A stretch of DNA of 64,000 nt from Agromyces cerinus subsp. cerinus (GTDB lineage: Bacteria > Actinomycetota > Actinomycetes > Actinomycetales > Microbacteriaceae), in NCBI RefSeq assembly GCF_900142065.1, contig NZ_FSRJ01000001.1, positions 868,001 through 932,000 of the forward strand, written 5' to 3'. Position numbers and translations under genes: made by a program. The notes beneath the pieces are model-generated. The model saw only the letters and a list, made by a program, of their open reading frames with translations, was not told where the DNA came from and did no database searches. Below are positions 8,548-14,212 of the stretch, one piece after another (position 1 is the stretch's first letter; each line of letters starts with the position of its first letter).

Positions 8548-8712
8548 TCACACGCTGTTGCGGCCGGCGATCATTCGGATGAGCCAACTGATCACGGCGA
8601 TGGCGAGGAGGATGAGTCCGACCCACAGCAGGAAGTTGAGCGACTGCACGAGACCGCCCGTGATCGCCAGAATGACGGCGACGATGACGACGATGATCAG
8701 CAGGATGTTCAT
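8548..8712 (-). CDS. Small two-helix membrane protein
   Basis: A 54-residue, almost wholly hydrophobic protein: helix 1 is ILLIIVVIVAVILAITGGLV, helix 2 covers LNFLLWVGLILLAIAVISWL, and the tail is IRMIAGRNSV. Such tiny DUF6131- or YtxH-neighbour-like membrane proteins are common in actinobacteria; their role is unknown. ATG 8712 has AAGGGAA about 6 nt upstream. It is transcribed away from the next small gene. Confidence 0.72.
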   Translation of the reverse strand: MNILLIIVVIVAVILAITGGLVQSLNFLLWVGLILLAIAVISWLIRMIAGRNSV

Positions 8713-8982
8713 GACCGTTCCCTTCGCTTCTCCCGGAGACATCGAGGTGACCGGGACTCCACATGATCGAAACGCTATGGGCGGGCGGAGCTTCAGGGGA
8801 GGGGGTTGACATCTCGCGCTCACTGACGACGTGTCGCCTCGCATCTCGCGGGGGTGTTCAAGATCGACCGAGCCGCAGGCGGAATCCGGGCCGAAAGTCA
8901 ATCCCTTCAGGTCGGATCGGTTCGCGCGTACCTTCGAAATGGCGGCCCCGATGATGAGGCCGTATGAACGAGGAGCACGAGA

Positions 8983-9147
8983 ATGAGAGATCCAGACCCT
9001 GTTGAATCGAGCGGTTCGGACCAACTCGACGAGGCCGTCGAAGCGGCCGAGCAGCATCAACATGCCGATGAGGATGCCGACCCGAACGAACACGTCGTCG
9101 TCCGCGACCCCGAGACCGGTCGCCTTCGCGAGGAGCGGGCGCAATGA
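8983..9147 (+). CDS. Small acidic hydrophilic protein
   Basis: A 54-residue protein rich in Asp, Glu and His (DEAVEAAEQHQHADEDADP) with a short VVVRDPETGRLREE tail. ATG 8983 has GAGGAG 7 nt upstream. Its TGA overlaps the ATG of the next gene (ATGA at 9144-9147), so the two form an operon. Probably intrinsically disordered; no family recognised. Confidence 0.6.
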   Translation: MRDPDPVESSGSDQLDEAVEAAEQHQHADEDADPNEHVVVRDPETGRLREERAQ

Positions 9148-9416
9148 GTTCCGTCCTCGATGACGTACCGCATCACGAACGCGTCGCCCATACGAATGGA
9201 CTTCCCCCGATTGGGCTGTGGTGGCCCATGCTCGAACGACCCTTGCGGCGAGAGGTGCTGGAGAACGTCCACGCGCCGCTTCGAGCCGTCGTCGTTCGTC
9301 GCATCTACGAACTCTGCGAACTCGACCCGGGCCATGCGCCGCAGCTCGGTGTGCGGCTCGGCGAGAACGAGCGCGCCTACATAGCGGGATGGATGCACTC
9401 CGTCGACTGGAACTGA
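9144..9416 (+). CDS. Hypothetical 90-residue protein coupled to the acidic protein gene
   Basis: The start codon overlaps the stop of the preceding small gene by 4 nt. The protein reads NGLPPIGLWWPMLERPLRRE, then APLRAVVVRRIYELCELD, and ends ERAYIAGWMHSVDWN. It looks globular and helical, without a signal peptide or membrane segment. I do not recognise a characterised family. The tight coupling to an acidic partner suggests that the two products work together. Confidence 0.6.
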   Translation: MSSVLDDVPHHERVAHTNGLPPIGLWWPMLERPLRREVLENVHAPLRAVVVRRIYELCELDPGHAPQLGVRLGENERAYIAGWMHSVDWN

Positions 9417-9459
9417 CGATCAGTCATCCGAGTGCCTTCCGGTGCTCATGCCGGTGGCC

Positions 9460-9786
9460 TCAAGCCGGGTGGCTGGTGATGAATGCCTCCGCATCGCCCT
9501 CGGGCAGGATGATCATGCCGCGGTCGCTCAGAGTTGTGAGCTCGAGGGCCTTCACCCATGTTCGGTTGAGCTCCGGCGGCGTGTTGCCGTTGAAATGGAA
9601 TTGCAGCGGGATGCTGTCGGACAACCAAATGCTGACTCGTCCGGACCCATGGTCGGCGGGGATGATCCAACTCAGGAAGAAGGACTCGTGGCGGCGCAGC
9701 TTCGCGCCGACTGCGACCTTCACGTGCGACAGCGTTCGATCCTCCATGTCGTAGCGAGTGCCGGTGCCGTAGATGAGCTGGCCCAT
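9460..9786 (-). CDS. DUF7882 family protein
   Basis: A 108-residue protein starting MGQLIYGTGTRYDMEDRTL and continuing HVKVAVGAKLRRHESFFLSW, the signature of a small family found mostly in Microbacteriaceae and often mislabelled as ATP-dependent DNA ligase. The rest includes VSIWLSDSIPLQFHFNG and a terminal GMIILPEGDAEAF. The function is unknown. No clear ribosome binding site precedes the ATG. It is one of the better taxonomic hints in the window. Confidence 0.82.
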   Translation of the reverse strand: MGQLIYGTGTRYDMEDRTLSHVKVAVGAKLRRHESFFLSWIIPADHGSGRVSIWLSDSIPLQFHFNGNTPPELNRTWVKALELTTLSDRGMIILPEGDAEAFITSHPA

Positions 9787-9831
9787 GTCACTCGAGCCTG
9801 TGCCGTGCGTGATCGATCTGGGACATGGTCT

Positions 9832-10218
9832 TCACTCGCGTCCACCTTCGGAGTTGCGACTGAGGAGATCGCCTCGGTTTGGGGCCATTGCAATCTCGGT
9901 CGAGGCGCGGTCGATCTCCTCGGAGGAGACATCGAGCTTCGCGTCTCTGACTCGTTGCGAGAGAGCCGAACGGATCTGCTCCGCCCGCTGGCCCTCGAGA
10001 TCTGCGCGAGTCTGGGCGATGATGCCCTCCCATTTCGACTGGTCGGAGGCGTTGTCGCCGTCCATCACCGTGCCATCCTGCTCGACCTGCCGATTGCGAT
10101 CCACTGCGGTGTCGTCACCGGTGCCGGAATCAGGTGCGCCTGCACGCATGACGTCGCGAAACTCATCTTCCTCGGCACGCACTCGTGCGTCGAGGTCGGC
10201 GTCCTTGTCATTCTTCAT
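9832..10218 (-). CDS. Highly charged hypothetical protein
   Basis: About 128 residues, very rich in Asp, Glu, Arg and Gln (KNDKDADLDARVRAEEDEFR; KWEGIIAQTRADLEGQRAEQ; LSQRVRDAKLDVSSEEIDRA). The second half is predicted helical and amphipathic. The start is uncertain: ATG 10218 and an in-frame GTG at 10266 are both possible and neither has a strong ribosome binding site. No family recognised. It lies among several other small charged or membrane proteins. Confidence 0.55.
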   Translation of the reverse strand: MKNDKDADLDARVRAEEDEFRDVMRAGAPDSGTGDDTAVDRNRQVEQDGTVMDGDNASDQSKWEGIIAQTRADLEGQRAEQIRSALSQRVRDAKLDVSSEEIDRASTEIAMAPNRGDLLSRNSEGGRE

Positions 10219-10398
10219 GGAGGCAACGTTGCTCTGCCGGTCGGCTGGAGGAAAGGGGCTTGACACGAGCGTTGCAACGTCGTGAGGGTCGCCTCGATGG
10301 ACGCCCGAGCCTTGACCGGTTCATGTTGCGCTGATCAAGGGTGCATCCGCATTCGCTGAGCTATTTGATACGTCAGAGAGTTGGCCGAGGGCAGAAAG

Positions 10399-10449
10399 TC
10401 GGGCGACGGGAAGGCGGTCGTTCGGATCTTTCACAGGTACGTCGCCCGA
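10399..10449. repeat. Inverted repeat upstream of the small acidic protein / DUF1704 operon
   Basis: TCGGGCGACG at 10399-10408 and its exact reverse complement CGTCGCCCGA at 10440-10449 are separated by 31 nt. They lie about 110 nt before the first gene of the operon, in a 340-bp non-coding stretch (10219-10557). It could form an RNA hairpin or be a protein-binding site. Nothing else was recognised in this stretch. Confidence 0.35.
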
Positions 10450-10557
10450 AATGGCCCCGCTACTCCTCCGCGTAGTGCAACTCGCGCCAGAAGGCAAGGC
10501 CTCGACGTCGCGACGGCGACACGCCTACCGTCTGATCAGAGAGTGAACGGAGCCACC

Positions 10558-10725
10558 ATGTCCGATCCTGAGATTACCCCGTCGTGGACGGCTGACGATT
10601 CAGGCGGGAAGAGCGATGACCGTCGCATGTTGAGCGACAACGTCACCGTTCCAGCGGAGACCCAGATCGAGGACGAGACCGTCGCAGTCGGTGGCACCCA
10701 GAGCGCGGGGAACGATGATGAGTGA
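10558..10725 (+). CDS. Small acidic, probably disordered protein; first gene of the DUF1704/ATP-grasp operon
   Basis: 55 residues, MSDPEITPSWTADDSGGKSD at the start and ending TQSAGNDDE. Composition is dominated by Asp, Glu, Ser, Thr and Gly, with no hydrophobic core, so it is probably unstructured. ATG 10558 has CGGAG about 6 nt upstream. The gene runs into the DUF1704 gene, whose start lies 8-11 nt inside it, so the three genes 10558-13059 are one translationally coupled operon. I do not recognise a family. Its position next to a peptide-type ligase and a carboxypeptidase-like enzyme makes it a candidate substrate, which is an inference only. Confidence 0.55.
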   Translation: MSDPEITPSWTADDSGGKSDDRRMLSDNVTVPAETQIEDETVAVGGTQSAGNDDE

Positions 10726-12064
10726 CCGCGCAGATCGGCCCGACCATGCCGGTGAGATCGTGAACCCGGAGGATCTGCCGGCGCAGTTCGAGTTGCCTGA
10801 GCAGGCCGGTGTCGCCCGCGACGGCATCGCAGAGGATGCCGCCACTCGCCCTGGCGATCCTGAGGGCGAGCATGTTCATGAGATGTCATCACCGACCGAG
10901 CAGCTGGCGCCCGCGCTCGACATCGACGCCCGGCTCACCGAGATCGAGCGCCGCGTGAACCTGCTCGTCAACGTGACGCCACTCAATGCGGCGGAGGCGT
11001 GGGCGGACTTCGAACGCAGTGACTTCGGTACGGCCCCCACGCTGCGGTTGCGGCCGTTGGAATTCGACCCGGACCTGGTGCAGCGCGACCTGTACGACCT
11101 CGAGGTCGAGAACGTGGACGACCCGGCGCTGCACACGCTCTTCCGGGCGAAGAGGGACGAGATCGCTCGGCAGATCACCGCGTTGGAGGACCGCGACACG
11201 TCACGGTTCCTCTACGGGTCACTCCAGCTCTACGGCACGGTGGCCACTCCGCTGGCCGTGGCGGCAGAGGAACTGCTCGAGACCATCCCCCCGCAGGCGC
11301 CCAGCACCCAGACCGTCACGGCTGGGGCGTTCGCCGACGCGGCCCGTGCGGAGTTCGAGCGCTACCGTGCCGTGTATCCGGACTTCCCGGTCAGCGTCGA
11401 GGTACGGGCAGACGTCTCCGAGCTGATGGTGTCGTTCGGCCGCCTGCTCATCCCGGAGTCCGCTGCCTTCCGGGCCGACCGGGTCGAGCCGTTGCTGCAC
11501 CACGAGGTCGGCACCCACGTGGTGACCTACCAGAACGGTGCCCGGCAGCCACTGACGCTGCTGACCATCGGGCTTCCCGGCTACGACGAGACCCAGGAGG
11601 GCCTCGCCGTGCTCGCCGAGTACCTGACCGGCGGGTTGGACCCACGGCGGCTGCGGGTGCTCGCGGCGCGAGTGGTCGCGGTCGGCAAGATGCTCGACGG
11701 CGCCGACTTCCTGGACATCTTCGAGTCGCTGCGGACCGACCACCGCATACCGGCACGGACCGCGTGGTCCATCGCCATCCGGGTCGTCGTCGGGGGCGGT
11801 TCGGTGAAGGACGCGATCTACCTGCGCGGGATCACACGCATCCTCGACGCACTTGCCGAGGGCAGCCGCCTCGACGTCCTGCTCGTCGGCAAGCTCGCGT
11901 TGGACCACATCCCCTTGGTGCAGGACCTCCTCGACCGCGAGGTGCTCGACGCGCCGTGGATTCGGCCACGCTGGCTGGACGTGCCCGGCGCACAAGAGCG
12001 TCTGGAGAGGTTGCGTGCGGGCGCGACGGTCACCGACCTCTACGAGGGAGACGTGGCAGCATGA
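10718..12064 (+). CDS. DUF1704 metallopeptidase-like protein (QEGLA motif, MATCAP/tyrosine-carboxypeptidase-like)
   Basis: 448 residues. The zinc site HHEVGTHVVTYQNG at about 261-274 gives an HExxxH pattern (H262, E263, H267), and QEGLA follows at about 293-297. Bacterial members are named flavohemoglobin expression-modulating QEGLA motif proteins. The eukaryotic relative MATCAP removes C-terminal tyrosine from tubulin, so a carboxypeptidase role is plausible. The first 65 residues are acidic and unlike the rest. ATG 10718 is preferred over ATG 10715 because GGGGA lies 6 nt upstream. The 3' end overlaps the ATP-grasp gene by 4 nt. The physiological substrate is unknown. Confidence 0.85.
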   Translation: MSDRADRPDHAGEIVNPEDLPAQFELPEQAGVARDGIAEDAATRPGDPEGEHVHEMSSPTEQLAPALDIDARLTEIERRVNLLVNVTPLNAAEAWADFERSDFGTAPTLRLRPLEFDPDLVQRDLYDLEVENVDDPALHTLFRAKRDEIARQITALEDRDTSRFLYGSLQLYGTVATPLAVAAEELLETIPPQAPSTQTVTAGAFADAARAEFERYRAVYPDFPVSVEVRADVSELMVSFGRLLIPESAAFRADRVEPLLHHEVGTHVVTYQNGARQPLTLLTIGLPGYDETQEGLAVLAEYLTGGLDPRRLRVLAARVVAVGKMLDGADFLDIFESLRTDHRIPARTAWSIAIRVVVGGGSVKDAIYLRGITRILDALAEGSRLDVLLVGKLALDHIPLVQDLLDREVLDAPWIRPRWLDVPGAQERLERLRAGATVTDLYEGDVAA

Positions 12065-13059
12065 GGCTCGCATTTCTCGTCAACGACGTCGACACCGAGC
12101 TGGACGAGTACACGACCACCCGCCTCGCCAGAGCCGCGGCCAGGGGCGGGCACGAGACCTGGTACGTCGGCGTCGGGGACCTCGAGCACGGCAGCAGCGA
12201 CGGGCAGTTCGCGGCCATGGCTCGCGCCGCGAGGTGGAAGAGCGACGACACGCTCGCGAGCTTCATGGAGCGGATCAAGGCGCGCGACGCCGAGCGGATC
12301 ATCATGGACGACCTGGATGCGCTCGTCCTGCGCAACGAGTCGATCGACGACCTGCAGGAGCGCCCGTGGGCCAGCCCGATGGGCGTGGTGTTCGGACAGA
12401 TGCTCGCGGAGCGAGGTGTGACGGTGGTCAACGACCCGAACACTCTCCACCGAGCGACCAGCAAGCTCTACCTGGAGGAGTTCCCCGAGAAGGTCCGACC
12501 ACGGTCGCTGGTGACACGGAATCCGGAGGCGATCGAGCGCTTCGTCGACGAAGTCGGCCACTGCGTCGTCAAACCGCTGTACGGGGCCAAAGGCCGCAAC
12601 GTCTTCATGATCGAGGGCCCGGGAGAGACCAACCTCGCGCAGATGACGGAGGCGGTCCTGCAGGACGGCTACGCGATCATCCAGGAGTTCATCGACGGGG
12701 CCAAGGACGGCGATGCCCGGATCTTTCTGCTGGAGGGCCGGATCCTCGAGCGCGACGGCACGCCGGCCGCCTTCCGACGTGTGCCCACCGGCAACGACCC
12801 GCGCGCGAACATCAGTACCGGCGGTCGGTCGGTTCCCCTCGAGGTCGGTGAGGACGAGCTCGGCATCGTCGAGGCGATGGGCGGCAAGCTCGTCGCCGAT
12901 GGCATGTTCCTCGTGGGCATCGACGTGATCGGCGGCCATGTGGTGGAGATCAACGCGGAGAGTCCCGGCGGGTTCCAGAGCATCGAGAGGCTCTACGACA
13001 TCGACATCGCCGAGACCGTCATCGAAGCTCTGGAGCGCCGCGCGAACCAGGGGTCCTGA
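12061..13059 (+). CDS. ATP-grasp ligase, glutathione-synthetase-like
   Basis: 332 residues with an ATP-grasp fold. An N-terminal domain starts MRLAFLVNDVDTELDEYTTT. The nucleotide-binding lobe holds HCVVKPLYGAKGRNVFMIEG and the GYAIIQEFIDGAKDGDARIF strand. The metal-binding end has ISTGGRSVPLE, VGIDVIGG and VVEINAESPGGFQ, as in GshB and RimK relatives. Such enzymes join a carboxylate to an amine through an acyl phosphate. The start codon overlaps the DUF1704 stop (ATGA). Actinobacteria of this group generally use mycothiol, so true glutathione synthesis is unlikely and a peptide- or protein-tail ligase is more plausible. The substrate is unproven. Confidence 0.85.
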   Translation: MRLAFLVNDVDTELDEYTTTRLARAAARGGHETWYVGVGDLEHGSSDGQFAAMARAARWKSDDTLASFMERIKARDAERIIMDDLDALVLRNESIDDLQERPWASPMGVVFGQMLAERGVTVVNDPNTLHRATSKLYLEEFPEKVRPRSLVTRNPEAIERFVDEVGHCVVKPLYGAKGRNVFMIEGPGETNLAQMTEAVLQDGYAIIQEFIDGAKDGDARIFLLEGRILERDGTPAAFRRVPTGNDPRANISTGGRSVPLEVGEDELGIVEAMGGKLVADGMFLVGIDVIGGHVVEINAESPGGFQSIERLYDIDIAETVIEALERRANQGS

Positions 13060-13096
13060 GCCGTTTGTAGGAGCGATGTCGGCGGCGATGCGGGTG

Positions 13097-13267
13097 TCAG
13101 CGCCACCTTTCACCCCAGTCCTCATGCGCCCGTTCACGGTTCGTCGAGGCCGTGCCCCAGCCGAAGGCGTACCGGCGGCCCGGCGCGTCGAAGGTCGGGT
13201 CGACGAGGATGCGCCAGCCGTCGAGTTCGACGAGCACGGTCGGGCCGCCGATACGCGTCAGCTCCAT
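13097..13267 (-). pseudogene. Truncated metallo-beta-lactamase-fold hydrolase (N-terminal fragment)
   Basis: The ORF begins MELTRIGGPTVLVELDGWRI and continues LVDPTFDAPGRRYAFGWGT, a typical first-strand segment of MBL-fold metal-dependent hydrolases of the UlaG/RomA type. After about residue 42 the homology stops and 14 unrelated residues lead to a TGA. The HxHxDH zinc motif and the rest of the roughly 250-residue domain are missing. It starts 6 nt after the stop of the alpha/beta hydrolase and was probably its operon partner. I interpret it as a deletion remnant, as the adjacent 3' region holds no further MBL sequence. Confidence 0.68.
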
Positions 13268-13272
13268 GCAGG

Positions 13273-14097
13273 TCAGCCGTCGATGAAGGCGAGCAGGTCG
13301 GCGTGCAGCCGGTCGCGTTCGGTGTCGGGCAGCCCATGAGCGCCGTTCTCGTAGACGAGCAGCGTGGCACCGTCGATCATCTCGGCCGAGCGCTTGCCGC
13401 CGACCTCGAACGGCACGACCTGGTCGTCGTCGCCGTGGATGACGAGTGTCGGCACGGCGACCTTCGCGAGATCGGGTCGGAAGTCCGTTGCCGAGAACGC
13501 GGCGATGCACTCGTACGCGCCACGGTGCCCGCTCGCCATGCTCTGCAGCCAGAAGGCGTCCCGCACCCCCTGCGAGACGTCGTTGTTGCGGTTGTTGCCG
13601 AAGAACGGCCCATCGGCGAGGTCTCGGTACAACTGCGAACGGTCGGATGCCTCGCCGGCCCGGATTCCGTCGAACACGGCGATCGGCAGTCCTTCGGGGT
13701 TGTCGTCGGTGGCGAGCATGAGCGGAGGCACCGCGGAGACGAGCACGAGCTTCGCGACACGGGCGCTGCCGTGACGGCCGAGGTAGTGCACGATCTCGCC
13801 ACCGCCCGTCGAATGCCCGACGAGCGTCAGTTCGTCGAGGTCGAGGTGCTCGATGAGGCGCGCGAGGTCGTCGGCGTAGGTGTCCATCTCGTTGCCGTCC
13901 CACGTCTGGCTCGACCGGCCGTGCCCGCGACGATCGTGGGCGATGACCCGGTGGCCGTGCTCGGCGAGGAATCGAGCCGCAGCATCCCAGGCATCCGCAT
14001 TCAACGGCCACCCATGGCTGAGGATCACCGGGCTGCCGCCGTTGCCCCAATCCTTGTAGAAGATCTGTGCGCCGTCGTCGGCGGTGATGTAGGGCAT
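13273..14097 (-). CDS. Alpha/beta hydrolase, non-haem chloroperoxidase/aryl-esterase type
   Basis: A 274-residue cytosolic hydrolase. The nucleophile elbow is GHSTGGGE with Ser96, the oxyanion region is [11 protein letters not shown], the acid lies in HGDDDQVVP (about 223-225) and the catalytic His is in ENGAHGL (His254). The family includes cofactor-free haloperoxidases that also act as esterases or perhydrolases. It is the first gene of a minus-strand unit whose second gene is a truncated MBL-fold fragment. About 75 nt upstream lies a 24-nt element that also occurs upstream of the hydrolase at 17116, so both are probably controlled by the LuxR-type regulator between them. Confidence 0.9.
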   Translation of the reverse strand: MPYITADDGAQIFYKDWGNGGSPVILSHGWPLNADAWDAAARFLAEHGHRVIAHDRRGHGRSSQTWDGNEMDTYADDLARLIEHLDLDELTLVGHSTGGGEIVHYLGRHGSARVAKLVLVSAVPPLMLATDDNPEGLPIAVFDGIRAGEASDRSQLYRDLADGPFFGNNRNNDVSQGVRDAFWLQSMASGHRGAYECIAAFSATDFRPDLAKVAVPTLVIHGDDDQVVPFEVGGKRSAEMIDGATLLVYENGAHGLPDTERDRLHADLLAFIDG

Positions 14098-14171
14098 GAG
14101 CGCCTCCCAGTGCGTCGCAAGCGTTCTGTCGCTTCGCGGATGCCTCGATACTCGTGCAGGGTCGCCGGCAC

Positions 14172-14195
14172 TCGAACCACGTGGCGTGCGTAGTC
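14172..14195 (-). promoter_or_regulatory. Putative LuxR-type operator, copy A
   Basis: On the minus strand this reads GACTACGCACG then CCACGTGG then TTCGA, 21 of 24 positions identical to copy B at 17002-17025. The core CCACGTGG is a perfect 8-bp palindrome. It lies 75 nt before the ATG of the hydrolase at 14097, in the same orientation relative to that gene as copy B is to its gene. Confidence 0.55.
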
Positions 14196-14212
14196 ATGGC
14201 GCGGCATCCGAT

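Noticed and set aside
8806..8834. TTGACA hexamer upstream of the small protein pair at 8983
   Set aside because: No TANNNT-like box at the right spacing; too weak to call a promoter.
10260..10288. TTGACA hexamer on the plus strand before the small acidic protein gene
   Set aside because: No acceptable -10 hexamer at 16-19 bp and the next gene is almost 300 bp away.
12061..13059. True glutathione synthetase
   Set aside because: The fold is GshB-like but there is no gamma-glutamylcysteine ligase nearby, and actinobacteria of this kind usually make mycothiol; the DUF1704 partner suggests another substrate.
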